Positions 27,232 to 36,266 of a stretch of 64,000 bases of DNA are shown here, in pieces. The DNA comes from Deltaproteobacteria bacterium (GTDB taxonomy: Bacteria > Desulfobacterota > Desulfuromonadia > Desulfuromonadales > JAAYDE01). The position numbers and the translations under genes are program-made. Below the pieces are notes generated by a model. It saw only the letters and a list, made by a program, of their open reading frames with translations. It made no database searches and was not told where the DNA came from. Position 1 is the stretch's first letter. Every line of letters begins with the position of its first letter. The stretch is taken from positions 1-64,000 of the forward strand of contig JAFGRU010000027.1 of NCBI GenBank assembly GCA_016934985.1, in the 5' to 3' direction.

Positions 27232-28782
27232 ATGGGACCCAAATGTACGTGCCAGCTAGACAACATGACTCTTGACCCATTTCTTATCGCTAGGGCCGCC
27301 CAATATGTGGTTCAACTGCGGGATGCAGAAAGTGGTGGGTTTGTTTTTGCGAAAGGAAACAAACCTACTCTGATGGGCACTGCTTATGCTGTCCATGCTT
27401 TGGAATTTTTGGGTGCTCTTGATCTTCTCTCAGAAAAGGAGAAAAGTGCTGCAGCGGGCTTTTTGATGCGTGGCTGTCGTGAAGATGGCAGCTTTCGAGA
27501 TCCGTTGTTTGAACCTTCAAGTATTGCAACAAAACAGCATGATGAGTCCTATTTTGATGGGGAAACTACCTGTTTTGTACAAAATGCTCTTGATGCCATT
27601 GGAGCGCCGCCACCTCCCCGGAGGGTTTTCTCAAAAGAAGTACTTACAGAGAAAGGGCTGCGGACAGAGTTCAACTCGTACGATTGGCATGATCCCCATC
27701 TTAATTCAAACCGAGTCATGTTCTGGATGGCGCAGTTTGCCCATGAGGTGGAGAGGCATGGCCGAAAGGATTTGCTTAGGCTTATTGATGTCGGTTTAGA
27801 CTGGATGGATGAGAACCAGAGCCCTGAGACAGGGCTCTGGGCTGGACCCGTTTCAGTGGGGCTCTCAGTTGCTATGGCTGCCACTTTTCATTACACCTTT
27901 TTTTATTCATATCGTAATCGTCCCTTGCTTTTTTTAGAGCGTATAATTGACTCCTGCCTTGAACTTCAACGTGATGATGGCCTTTTCTCTCGAAATGGCG
28001 ATGTTGGGCAGACTTGCTTGGACTACGATGCTCTTGATCTTCTTGCCAAGGCATCCTTGATAACTGATTATCGTTTATCTGATGTAGAAAAAGCTTTTGA
28101 CAGGGCTAGGCTGGCGTTATTGACCCTTCTAAATGATGATGGTGGTTTTGCAAATGTAAAAGAGCGTCGAAAGGGGAATAACCGGGTGCCAGGAAATGGA
28201 TTTTATCATACCGGCCTTGAAATTTGCTCTTGTGATAATATAGAAAGCAATTCTTTTTCAACGTGGTTCAGGCTTCTTGCATATGCACTGTGTTTTCAGC
28301 AAAAGGGGGCAAGTCTGCCTGAGAAACATCCGGTTTGTTTCCGTCGTTTGCCCTGGCTTGGATACCATGATGTTAAATCTATTAAAGCTTCCTATGAAAA
28401 TAAAGGTCATCAATCAAAAGCTGTTTTTTTGACTAGATGTACAGGTAAGGGGAAAACAAAGTGGGTGGGTAAAGGTTTTGATCGCAATTTGGATAAAAAT
28501 GGAGATAGTTACGTTTTTTATTTACCAGATGATTTGCGACATTTTGCTCTAAAAATAAAACTTTCCTCGTTACACCCCTTACAAGTTAGGGTAGCATATT
28601 GCTTAAAAGAGGAAAAACATATAATAGGAGATCATATTTTGAATCAAAAGGTTAATCCTGGAGAAAACTTATTATTTTTTCTTTTGGGAAATGAAGAAAT
28701 TAAAAAAAATATTTTTTTAGATTTTATAGGAAAAGATATTGTTAGCCATATTGATACTTTTTTAATTTACGAAATAAACTAG
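27232..28782 (+). CDS. Alpha/alpha-toroid (terpenoid-cyclase/prenyltransferase-like) protein in capsule locus, 516 aa
   Basis: The ATG at 27232 has GAGG 8 bases upstream and follows the GT gene by 11 bases. Residues about 15-360 contain repeated helical units with GGF/DGSF/DDGLF/DDGGF turns (ESGGFVFAKGN, REDGSFRDP, RDDGLFSRN, NDDGGFANV). These are typical of alpha/alpha-barrel proteins such as squalene-cyclase-like folds and carbohydrate-active toroids. A catalytic DxDD is not evident, so I do not propose terpene cyclisation. From about residue 395 the sequence changes to a beta-rich, very AT-rich segment with no recognised domain. Polysaccharide modification, lyase or structural roles are possible. 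I do not know the function. Confidence 0.7.
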   Translation: MGPKCTCQLDNMTLDPFLIARAAQYVVQLRDAESGGFVFAKGNKPTLMGTAYAVHALEFLGALDLLSEKEKSAAAGFLMRGCREDGSFRDPLFEPSSIATKQHDESYFDGETTCFVQNALDAIGAPPPPRRVFSKEVLTEKGLRTEFNSYDWHDPHLNSNRVMFWMAQFAHEVERHGRKDLLRLIDVGLDWMDENQSPETGLWAGPVSVGLSVAMAATFHYTFFYSYRNRPLLFLERIIDSCLELQRDDGLFSRNGDVGQTCLDYDALDLLAKASLITDYRLSDVEKAFDRARLALLTLLNDDGGFANVKERRKGNNRVPGNGFYHTGLEICSCDNIESNSFSTWFRLLAYALCFQQKGASLPEKHPVCFRRLPWLGYHDVKSIKASYENKGHQSKAVFLTRCTGKGKTKWVGKGFDRNLDKNGDSYVFYLPDDLRHFALKIKLSSLHPLQVRVAYCLKEEKHIIGDHILNQKVNPGENLLFFLLGNEEIKKNIFLDFIGKDIVSHIDTFLIYEIN

Positions 28783-29026
28783 TCTCTGTTTTTTAAAAGT
28801 ATATTATAGTCTTATAGATTTTAATAAGTGAAAATTTGCTATCATATAAATGGAGTTTCGGTTTTGGTGGCTTGACAGTTCCAGTACATTGTGGTGCCCA
28901 ACAAAAGAATTTAATTGTAATAGCAGCAACATTTTCTCTATGAAAGACCTTAACTAAAGGAATAACGCATTGGCATTTCAGTGCTATTAACAATGGCAAT
29001 ACCAGTGATAAGTTTTGAGAAAAGAA
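28783..29026. other. AT-rich gap before the transposase remnant
   Basis: No supported reading frame occurs here. The sequence is AT-rich with short homopolymer runs. It adjoins the IS3-type remnant and is probably scar DNA from past insertions. Confidence 0.4.
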
Positions 29027-29211
29027 GGAATCTCCTATGCTGAGCGCGCCAAGTGTGACCAGACGATCAATGAGGTGGCCAGTCGCTAGAATTAGATCCC
29101 AGCATGATTAACAACTGGAAACTGCAGGCCATCGACAGAATGGCCGCTGACTTTTCGAGTACTGCTGAGCGCAAGAGCAAGACGCAAGCCCCCGCCTTAG
29201 GAAAATTCTGA
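29027..29211 (+). pseudogene. IS3-family transposase OrfA remnant, frameshifted
   Basis: Two frames joined by a single missing base give an OrfA-like helix-turn-helix protein. The first, 29027-29085, reads GISYAERAKCDQTINEVASR. The second begins inside that last codon and reads LELDPSMINNWKLQAIDRM, ending at TGA 29209-29211 after AADFSSTAERKSKTQ. The pattern NEVASRLELDPSMINNWK matches the DNA-binding part of IS3/IS150-type OrfA proteins. No OrfB or terminal inverted repeats are left, so it is a dead fragment. It sits between two capsule-biosynthesis genes. Confidence 0.8.
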
Positions 29212-29299
29212 GACTTGCCACTGTGCGGGGAAGAATAACTATTAAATTGATATATACGGCTATTTAAGGGTTTTTCTAATAAAAAAACGGGGATGCATT

Positions 29300-30028
29300 A
29301 TGCAAAATCCTTGCAAAGAAATTTTTGACAAAGATGCCATGGCGGTTGCAGGAGCATACGACCAATATTTTAGAGTTGGAAATAATGCCTTGGAGATAAT
29401 TGAAAAGTCACTAGAGCTATCTGGAAGACGGGGGGACCCAAAATGCATTTTCGATTTCCCCTGTGGCGCTGGTCGTGTAACGAGGTGGCTGCGAGCCCGA
29501 TGGCCAAATGCCAGTATTTATGTATCTGACTTATCAAAACAAGAGATGGATTGGTGCGTCGGCAAATTTGGCTGTATAGAGGTAGAACCTCATGTGGACT
29601 TTGAGTCCGTTGTTTTAAGTCAAAAAATGGATTTAGTGTGGTGTGGTTCATTGTTGACCCATCTTTCGGAAGAGAGAGCTTTGCAATTACTAAGTTGCAT
29701 GTCAAGTTGGATAAAGCTTGGTGGAGTTTTTGTTGCAACAACACATGGAAGAGGGCGGATTAATCAATTATACAACGGATCTGCTTCAGGATTAAAAACT
29801 GAGGAAACTGATCGGGTTATTGCTGATGCTTCGAAAAATGGTTATGGCTATGGTGATTATTCAAATAATAAATATGGATTTTCTGTAAATAAACCGTCTT
29901 GGTTGATTGATTGGGTTGAGAAACAAGCGGATCTTAAACTCATCCTTATGAGTGAAGGCCTATGGGGAGGAAGGCAAGATGTTTTTGCAGTAAGTAAGGT
30001 TGCGCCTAGTTTTTGCTTTTCCCTTTAA
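29300..30028 (+). CDS. Class I SAM-dependent methyltransferase, 242 aa
   Basis: Residues about 45-150 form a Rossmann methyltransferase core: CIFDFPCGAGRVTRWLRARW is motif I with the glycine loop, IYVSDLSKQEMDWC supplies the acidic ribose-binding residue, and LVWCGSLLTHLSEERALQLL is motif IV with the usual post-motif helix. It probably methylates a sugar or a sugar-linked intermediate of the capsule. The ATG follows GGGGATGCATT with a modest ribosome site. The gene is AT-rich like its neighbours and starts 88 bases after the IS3 remnant. Confidence 0.85.
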   Translation: MQNPCKEIFDKDAMAVAGAYDQYFRVGNNALEIIEKSLELSGRRGDPKCIFDFPCGAGRVTRWLRARWPNASIYVSDLSKQEMDWCVGKFGCIEVEPHVDFESVVLSQKMDLVWCGSLLTHLSEERALQLLSCMSSWIKLGGVFVATTHGRGRINQLYNGSASGLKTEETDRVIADASKNGYGYGDYSNNKYGFSVNKPSWLIDWVEKQADLKLILMSEGLWGGRQDVFAVSKVAPSFCFSL

Positions 30029-30148
30029 AAGGGTCGTTATTCAAGAATTTTCGCCAATAATATTTGGAAGATGGATTTTTATAGAGACTTTAGAATTTTT
30101 TTGGTAGTGATCGAGGGGGTAATTTGTTGCTGAGGAATTTTGCTTGAG

Positions 30149-30778
30149 ATGAAAGATTTTTTAGAAGAAAAGTTGAGTAGTATTTTGCCCATCATTCAAG
30201 CCAGGATTATGGAAAATACAACTTGGTTTGGTGTGAAAACTTTAAAAAATCCTTTTGATTTTTGGGTTTATCAAGAAATCTTGTATCAGCAACAACCTGA
30301 TTTTATCATTGAAATTGGTGTTCGCTTTGGTGGTAGTACTCTTGCCCTTGGGCAACTTTGTGAATTAATTGGAAAAGGAAAGGTCATTGGGATTGATATA
30401 TCTTTAGCTGATGTGTCAGAGAGAGTTTGGGGACATCCACGAATCAATTTGGTAGAAGGGGACGCCTGTTCTTTAGTTGATGAAATAAAAGGTTTGATTC
30501 CGGAAGGTGGAAATGTATTGGTAATTGAGGATAGTTCGCATACCTTTGAAAATACTCTAAACGTTCTTCAGAAATACTCAACATTTATTCCTGTCGGCGG
30601 TTACTTCATTGTTGAAGATGGAATTTGTCACCATGGGTTGAATACCGGCCCCAAACCCGGGCCTTATGAAGCAACAGAAGCCTTTATTAAAGAAACTCCA
30701 AATTTTATCATTGATTCCCAAAAGGAAGACTTCTTAGTGACCTGGAACCCCCATGGGTATCTAAGGAGAATTTTTTGA
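30149..30778 (+). CDS. CmcI/rhamnosyl O-methyltransferase-like protein, 209 aa
   Basis: The pattern FIIEIGVRFGGSTLALGQLC, followed by VIGIDISLAD, LVEGDAC and VLVIEDSSHTFENTLNVLQ, is that of the cephalosporin-hydroxylase/CmcI and rhamnosyl O-methyltransferase group of SAM enzymes. In this group an Asp/His cluster binds Mg. The ending YEATEAFIKETPNFIIDSQ is also typical. I start at ATG 30149 (GAGGA 12 bases upstream); an in-frame TTG nine bases earlier is the alternative. A sugar O-methyltransferase for the capsule is the likely role. Confidence 0.82.
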   Translation: MKDFLEEKLSSILPIIQARIMENTTWFGVKTLKNPFDFWVYQEILYQQQPDFIIEIGVRFGGSTLALGQLCELIGKGKVIGIDISLADVSERVWGHPRINLVEGDACSLVDEIKGLIPEGGNVLVIEDSSHTFENTLNVLQKYSTFIPVGGYFIVEDGICHHGLNTGPKPGPYEATEAFIKETPNFIIDSQKEDFLVTWNPHGYLRRIF

Positions 30779-30794
30779 TAAGTGATTTTGTGCT

Positions 30795-31334
30795 GTGCAT
30801 AAGAGTTCCTTCCTAAATATGGAGCGCTTTGTTAAGGATTATCTAGCTTCAAAGAAGGATGATCCTTTTAGAGTTGCTGATATTGGTAGCCAAGATGTTA
30901 ATGGTTGCTATCGCCCACTTTTTAACTTCCCTTCTTGGCAATATGTTGGTGTTGATTTAATCCCTGGCCGGAATGTCGATGTCGTTCTCAAAAAGCAGTA
31001 TGCTTGGGATGAGCTTGAGAAGGAAAGTTTTGATGTAGTAGTTTCAGGGCAAGCTTTTGAACATATTGAGTTTTTTTGGATAACAATACTTGAAATTCGT
31101 CGAATTATGAAACCAGGCGGGCTTTGTTGCCTAATTGCCCCTTCTTCAGGTCCCGAGCATCGTTATCCTATGGATTGTTGGCGATTTTATCCTGATGGAC
31201 TTCGCGCCTTGGCAAAATACGCGGGGTTAACGGTTCTGGAGGTATACGCTCAATGGGATGCGGAAGAATATCCAGAGATGGATATACAATGGCAAGATTG
31301 TGTGTTGATTGCTCAGCGTCCCAGACAAAAATGA
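30795..31334 (+). CDS. SAM-dependent methyltransferase of the capsule locus, 179 aa
   Basis: I use GTG 30795, which gives the family-typical start MHKSSFLNMERFVKDYL; ATG 30819 is the alternative. The core has FRVADIGSQDVNGCYRPLF (motif I region), YVGVDLIPGRNVDVVLK (acidic loop residue), FDVVVSGQAFEHIEFFW and IRRIMKPGGLCCLIAPSSG. These place it in the Methyltransf_11-like family. It is the third methyltransferase in 2 kb, so the capsule repeat is probably methylated at more than one position or the enzymes act on different sugars. Confidence 0.82.
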   Translation: MHKSSFLNMERFVKDYLASKKDDPFRVADIGSQDVNGCYRPLFNFPSWQYVGVDLIPGRNVDVVLKKQYAWDELEKESFDVVVSGQAFEHIEFFWITILEIRRIMKPGGLCCLIAPSSGPEHRYPMDCWRFYPDGLRALAKYAGLTVLEVYAQWDAEEYPEMDIQWQDCVLIAQRPRQK

Positions 31335-31399
31335 ACCAGGAAATAGCTCTTCTTGTTTGGTGTGACTCATTAGTTTTCTCACCTTAAGGGCCGAGGTTT

Positions 31400-33733
31400 G
31401 TGAGTTTTTCAATTAAAAGAAAAATAAACTCCAAAATTGTCCAACTGAAAGCAGGTGGTTGGTTGCCTTCCATTCTGTGTGGGGCTAACTGGGCGTTTGT
31501 TAATCGAATGTCACCGATATCTAAAGAAAAACCAGGAGCGGAGCCTGCGAATGGGGTAAACAATTGTATTTTTGAGATCTCCCATATTGATTTGGCGCCC
31601 GGTTGGTATATGGTTGAGTTGAAGCTAAGAAGCGCTTTCGCCCGAGGAATTGCCTGCCTTATTTTTGACCATGGCGCTGGTGTTATTAATACCCTGACCT
31701 TGCCCTTTCTAAGTGGAAGGATGAGTAAACGCCTTTTTCGTCTGACTTCTTCACCTTGTACAGAGTCTCTTGGGGTCAAGGATGGCTCAGATGTTGAAAT
31801 CGAGGTCGAACACCTCCGTTTTGTTCCTGTTCCCGGTTTTTTTGCCCGCAGCCGCATGTTGCGGCGTTTGCGTAACCGGATTGGGGCTTACCATGAGCTC
31901 TCAAACTTCGCCGTCTGGCAAAAGATAAAACAGCAGGCTAAGGCCGCAGGACTGCCGACAGAAGAATTTTTGCAAAAATGTTACGACAAAACTTTTATTG
32001 AGACCTCGGTCAACTGTCCTTCCAGCTATAAAACCTGGATAACCTTGGTCGAGGCGCCCGACCTGCCGGATGAGCAAACGGTCCAGGCCGAGTTTGAAAC
32101 CATTAAAGACAAACCCACGATTTCCATAGTGATGCCCGTCAGCAATGCACCCGAGGAATTTTTAAGGCGAGCTATCGAATCCGTATTGCGGCAAAGCTAC
32201 CCGAACTGGCAACTGTGTATCGCGGATGATGCTTCTGCTGTAGTCCATGTTGAAAACTTATTAAATGAGTATGCCGCTTCGGATGAGCGTATCCGTGTGG
32301 CTTTTCGCAAGCAGTGTGGCCATATTTCCGAAGCCAGCAACACGGCCTTAAGCCTCGCCGACGGAGAATGGGTCGCCTTTCTCGACCATGATGATGAGTT
32401 GGCCGAACATGCTTTGTTTTTCATGGTGATGGGCGTGCGCGATTACCCTGCTGCCCGCGTGATTTACAGCGATGAGGACAAAATCGACGAGGAGGGGCGG
32501 CGTTTCGACCCGCTGTTCAAACCGGACTGGAACCCGGACCTGTTTATGTCGCAGAACTACGTAGGGCACCTGGCTCTCTACCAACGGAAATTAGTGACAG
32601 AAGTCGGTGGTTTCAGAAGCGGGGTGGAAGGCAGCCAGGATCAGGATCTGCTTTTGCGCTGCCTGGCGCATTTAACTGGGGATGAAATTGTTCATGTCCC
32701 CCGGGTGCTCTATCATTGGCGTGTGGCCTCCGGGTCAACCGCCCTGTCGGCGAAAGAAAAAGGCTACACCATGGAGGCGGGTTTGAAGGCGCTGCGGGAC
32801 TATTTTTCCACAGCTCCCAGGGTTGCCGTCGAAGGCGGGCTGTTGCCAAATACCTACCGGGTGCGTTATCCCCTGCCTGATCCTGCCCCTCTGGTCAGCT
32901 TGCTGATCCCGACCCGCGACCGGGCTGAGCTTTTAAAGAATTGTGTCGGGAGCATCCTCGCCCAAACGGATTATCCGAATTTCGAAATTCTCATTCTGGA
33001 CAATGGAAGTTCAGAGGCTGCAACGCTTGCCTTTTTCGACAAAATTCTAAAAGAGGACTCCAGAGTAAGTGTCATCGGTTGGCATCATCCTTTTAATTTC
33101 TCGGCTATAAATAATTTTGGGGTACAGCAGGCTGAAGGAGAAATTATAGGCCTGATAAACAACGATATCGAAGTTATTTCGCCCGGCTGGCTGACGGAGA
33201 TGGTGAGGCATGCTGTGCGGCCAGAGATCGGTTGTGTCGGCGCCAAGCTTTACTTTGCTGACGGTACTCTGCAGCACGCTGGAGTCATTCTAGGAATCGG
33301 CGGGGTTGCCGGGCATTCCCATAAATATTTTGGCAATCATGAACACGGCTATTTCGGCCGTTTGAAGCTGGTCCAAAACCTATCGGCTGTGACCGGAGCC
33401 TGTCTTGTGGTGCGCAAGGAGGTCTACCTGGCTGTTGGCGGTTTTGATGAAGAAAACCTTACCGTTGCCTTCAATGATGTGGATTTTTGTCTGAAGGTTC
33501 GAGAGGCTGGGTTGCGCAATCTCTGGACTCCCTATGCTGAACTTAATCACTACGAGTCACAGTCCCGCGGTTTTGAAGATACGCCGGCTAAGCAGGTCCG
33601 CTTCCACTCTGAGGTTGATTTTATGCGCCGGAAATGGGGTTCTTTGCTGGATCGTGATCCCATGTACAGTCCACATTTAAGCCGTGTTCGGGAGGATTTT
33701 TCTCTTGATGTATTATTGGATGTTTTGAATTAA
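31400..33733 (+). CDS. Tandem GT2 glycosyltransferase, 777 aa
   Basis: GTG start at 31400 with GAGG close upstream. Residues about 1-210 are an N-terminal accessory region with beta-sandwich-like patterns (CIFEISHIDLAPGWYMVELK). The first GT-A domain, near 235-480, has ISIVMPVSNAPEEFLRRAIE, IADDASA and VAFLDHDDEL as the metal-binding motif. The second, near 500-760, has PLVSLLIPTRDRAELLKNCV, ILDNGSSE, GLINNDIEVI and AVTGACLVVRKEVYLAVGGF. The architecture matches two-domain rhamnosyl- or glycosyltransferases of O-antigen and capsule loci. The base composition returns to the GC-richer norm within this gene. Confidence 0.9.
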   Translation: MSFSIKRKINSKIVQLKAGGWLPSILCGANWAFVNRMSPISKEKPGAEPANGVNNCIFEISHIDLAPGWYMVELKLRSAFARGIACLIFDHGAGVINTLTLPFLSGRMSKRLFRLTSSPCTESLGVKDGSDVEIEVEHLRFVPVPGFFARSRMLRRLRNRIGAYHELSNFAVWQKIKQQAKAAGLPTEEFLQKCYDKTFIETSVNCPSSYKTWITLVEAPDLPDEQTVQAEFETIKDKPTISIVMPVSNAPEEFLRRAIESVLRQSYPNWQLCIADDASAVVHVENLLNEYAASDERIRVAFRKQCGHISEASNTALSLADGEWVAFLDHDDELAEHALFFMVMGVRDYPAARVIYSDEDKIDEEGRRFDPLFKPDWNPDLFMSQNYVGHLALYQRKLVTEVGGFRSGVEGSQDQDLLLRCLAHLTGDEIVHVPRVLYHWRVASGSTALSAKEKGYTMEAGLKALRDYFSTAPRVAVEGGLLPNTYRVRYPLPDPAPLVSLLIPTRDRAELLKNCVGSILAQTDYPNFEILILDNGSSEAATLAFFDKILKEDSRVSVIGWHHPFNFSAINNFGVQQAEGEIIGLINNDIEVISPGWLTEMVRHAVRPEIGCVGAKLYFADGTLQHAGVILGIGGVAGHSHKYFGNHEHGYFGRLKLVQNLSAVTGACLVVRKEVYLAVGGFDEENLTVAFNDVDFCLKVREAGLRNLWTPYAELNHYESQSRGFEDTPAKQVRFHSEVDFMRRKWGSLLDRDPMYSPHLSRVREDFSLDVLLDVLN

Positions 33734-33771
33734 GCCTCTTATTTTCTGCTTTTTGAGTGATTGTTAAGAAC

Positions 33772-35172
33772 ATGGCCCAATATCAGTCGTTTCCAGGTGT
33801 CAACGGAGATTCCGCCAGTCTTGAAAAACTTAAGGCCTTGCGCCTGCCGTCCCTCAACGGCCAGAGCTTTCTGGATGTGGGTTGCAACGAAGGTTTTTTC
33901 TGCGGTTATGCCAGGTTCGACGGGGCGGGCCGCGTTGTTGGCCTCGATCAGTCGAATCTCTTTCTTGAAAGGGCACGGCAGCGTTTTCCCGATTGTGAAT
34001 TTTTGCAGCAGAGTTGGGACCAGTTGCCCCAAGGCCCTTTTGACGTTATTCTCCTGGCTTCGTCTCTTCACTATGCCGACGATCAGCCGGGTTTAATTCA
34101 CCGTCTAATGGAGGCACTCTCGCCTGACGGCACCTTGGTGATGGAAATAGGGGTTGCCCCTTCAGGCAAGAACGAATGGATAAAAGTCGAACGCGGTATC
34201 GACGAACGATATTTCCCTGCCATGCCCAAGTTGCGGGAAATTTTTGCCGATTACGCCTGGAAGCATATCGGCCCGAGCGTCCTTCAGGCGGGTGATCCGG
34301 TCCCACGCCATGTCTTTCATGTTAAACGGCGCAAACCCTTTGCCTACCTTTTATTGGAGCCGCCTGCCTATGGCAAATCGACCATTGGTCGGCTGCTTTT
34401 CCAAAAGGCTGGTATCCCTTTGATTTCCGGTGATCAGATACTGCTGCAGATTTTTCAAGGGAAACTCGCTGCAACGCCGGCTTTGGAGCGCCTGTTAAAA
34501 AAATATTTCTCCAGAACCACCATTGACCAGGTGACCGTGCGGATTTTCAAGAAGGGCCTTGAAGGGAACTTGTTTGCTTTGTTCCTGGATGCTGCTGGTT
34601 ACGAGGATTTTGCGCTTGATGCCTATATCCCTGCCGATTTTCATCAAAAGATTGCTGCAGCCATGAAGGTCAAGGGATATTTCCCGGTATTTTTGCAATG
34701 GGATAAAATGAACCTTGCACCAGAAGCGGCATGTGTGAGTGGCAAAAGGGCGGAGGGGTATTTCAAATCATTGGGGGAAAGTGCTGTGCCATCCGGACTT
34801 ATCATCGGCGTTAAAGGTGCCGTGGGGTTTGTTGAACGTTTTTCCCTCAACGAAGGCTGGTTGAACGTTGTTGGTTGGGCCATGGACGGGTCGGGGGAAT
34901 TTCCCAAGGTGCTGGAAGTTCGTTTGGGGAAGCGACGTATTTCGCCAGAGGGACTCATCAAAAAGGGTCGATCTGATGTTCAAAAACATTTCGGCCTCAA
35001 TCATGATCTTCTGGGTTTTTCTCTGCGGATTGAGACCCCTGAACTAAAGTCTATTGGTCAACTGCGCGAAGATTTTCAGCTTTTTGTCGGCAACAGTACT
35101 GACCGGCTGTTTGGTCCCCTTCCGTTTACCCGGAATCTAGTCAAGATGTTGGATAATGAGAATAACGACTGA
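33772..35172 (+). CDS. Methyltransferase - P-loop kinase-like - C-terminal carbohydrate-type domain fusion, 466 aa
   Basis: Start at ATG 33772. Residues about 30-180 are a class I SAM methyltransferase (SFLDVGCNEGFFCGYARFD, VVGLDQS, VILLASSLHYADDQPG). Residues about 190-335 begin with LLLEPPAYGKSTIGRLLF, where Gly201-Lys-Ser-Thr forms a Walker A-like loop. The usual first glycine is missing, but the shape is that of small-molecule kinases. Residues about 345-460 (GAVGFVERFSLNEGWLNVVGWA, then VRLGKRRIS, HFGLNHDLLGFSLRI) match the GWAxD-type accessory domain found in many polysaccharide-modifying proteins. A methyltransferase plus kinase recalls capping enzymes of O-antigen chain termination; that role is inferred. 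Confidence 0.8.
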   Translation: MAQYQSFPGVNGDSASLEKLKALRLPSLNGQSFLDVGCNEGFFCGYARFDGAGRVVGLDQSNLFLERARQRFPDCEFLQQSWDQLPQGPFDVILLASSLHYADDQPGLIHRLMEALSPDGTLVMEIGVAPSGKNEWIKVERGIDERYFPAMPKLREIFADYAWKHIGPSVLQAGDPVPRHVFHVKRRKPFAYLLLEPPAYGKSTIGRLLFQKAGIPLISGDQILLQIFQGKLAATPALERLLKKYFSRTTIDQVTVRIFKKGLEGNLFALFLDAAGYEDFALDAYIPADFHQKIAAAMKVKGYFPVFLQWDKMNLAPEAACVSGKRAEGYFKSLGESAVPSGLIIGVKGAVGFVERFSLNEGWLNVVGWAMDGSGEFPKVLEVRLGKRRISPEGLIKKGRSDVQKHFGLNHDLLGFSLRIETPELKSIGQLREDFQLFVGNSTDRLFGPLPFTRNLVKMLDNENND

Positions 35173-35222
35173 GTCTGGACGGCAGAAACGATTGCTTCAA
35201 AGGAAACCTGGAGAATCTGGCA

Positions 35223-36266
35223 TTGAATATAGCTTTTGTGGCGTGCAATCGGAAAGCTGAACGATTTCGCCAGGACCCCTCATTTATTTACCGTTGCGAG
35301 AATCTATCTCTTGCATTGCAGGCTGCAGGGCATCAGCCTGAATTAGTCCATTTAAGCACTTTCCCTTCTAATCAAAAATTCGATGTGGTGATTTTTCATC
35401 GTCCGCGCTGGAACTGGCGACTCTGCCTGATTCTTGCCCGGCTGAGACGGTCCGGAACCGTTGCTATCGCTGATGTGGATGACCTGGTTTTTGATGACAA
35501 GTATGCGAAATTCAGCCCCGGTGTGAAAAATGGCTTGGTACCTCTTGGCAAAACCACCAAACAATACGTTGCCCACAGGAAAGCCTTGGCGAGGTTTACC
35601 ATAATCACCGTGTCCACAGAGCCCCTGGCGGAGCATGCCCGAAAATTGTTCCCGTCACAACGCATTGAGGTAATACACAATGCGATTCATTTTTCCTGGC
35701 TGAAAAAACCAGTGCCTGAACCCCATGATTCCTCTCCGCCGGTCATTACCTATTTCCCTGGCACACGCAGTCATGATCAGGATTTTTCCGGTATTTCAGA
35801 TGCATTATCGCAATTTTTGAGGCGTCACCCCGAGGCCCGTTTACAGATAACCGGACCTTTGAAGTTCGCAATTGAGGCCCTACCGGAACAGGTGCTATAC
35901 AGGGAAAAAGTCCCTTTCTCATCTTTTGCCGAATTGTTCAGGGATGCCTGGGTTAATCTGGCACCTTTGGAGCCAACCCCTTTTAACCGTTGTAAGTCGG
36001 CACTGAAAATCATGGAGGCCGGTTATTGGAATGTCCCAACTATCTGTTCGCCGACGCCCGACGCGAGTCGTTTTGAGGGAGCAGGGGCTTCACTGGCAAA
36101 TGAGCCGGCTGCCTGGGTGAATTACCTGGAGGCTTTTCTGGATACTTCCTGTTACCGTGAGGCCACAAGCGGACTGAGGGCGCGGGTAATGAAGAGATCG
36201 GATATTGTGGGCCATGCCGAGCACTTGGTTCAAATAGCAGTGGAACGTCGCAAGGGAATCCTATGA
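35223..36266 (+). CDS. Glycosyltransferase, GT4/GT1-like GT-B fold, 347 aa
   Basis: TTG start at 35223 with CTGGAG upstream gives MNIAFVACNRKAERFRQDPS. The N-terminal half has VVIFHRPRWNWRLCLILARL and AIADVDDLVFD, and the C-terminal half has VITYFPGTRSHDQDF, LQITGPLK and FNRCKSALKIMEAGYWNVPTI. This is the E-x-x-x-x-x-x-P region that binds the nucleotide sugar in GT-B enzymes. It probably adds one capsule sugar from a nucleotide donor in the cytoplasm. Its stop overlaps the next start (ATGA at 36263), so the two are translationally coupled. Confidence 0.85.
   Translation: MNIAFVACNRKAERFRQDPSFIYRCENLSLALQAAGHQPELVHLSTFPSNQKFDVVIFHRPRWNWRLCLILARLRRSGTVAIADVDDLVFDDKYAKFSPGVKNGLVPLGKTTKQYVAHRKALARFTIITVSTEPLAEHARKLFPSQRIEVIHNAIHFSWLKKPVPEPHDSSPPVITYFPGTRSHDQDFSGISDALSQFLRRHPEARLQITGPLKFAIEALPEQVLYREKVPFSSFAELFRDAWVNLAPLEPTPFNRCKSALKIMEAGYWNVPTICSPTPDASRFEGAGASLANEPAAWVNYLEAFLDTSCYREATSGLRARVMKRSDIVGHAEHLVQIAVERRKGIL

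Noticed and set aside
29027-29211. Active insertion sequence
   Set aside because: Only part of OrfA remains, frameshifted, with no OrfB or inverted terminal repeats seen.
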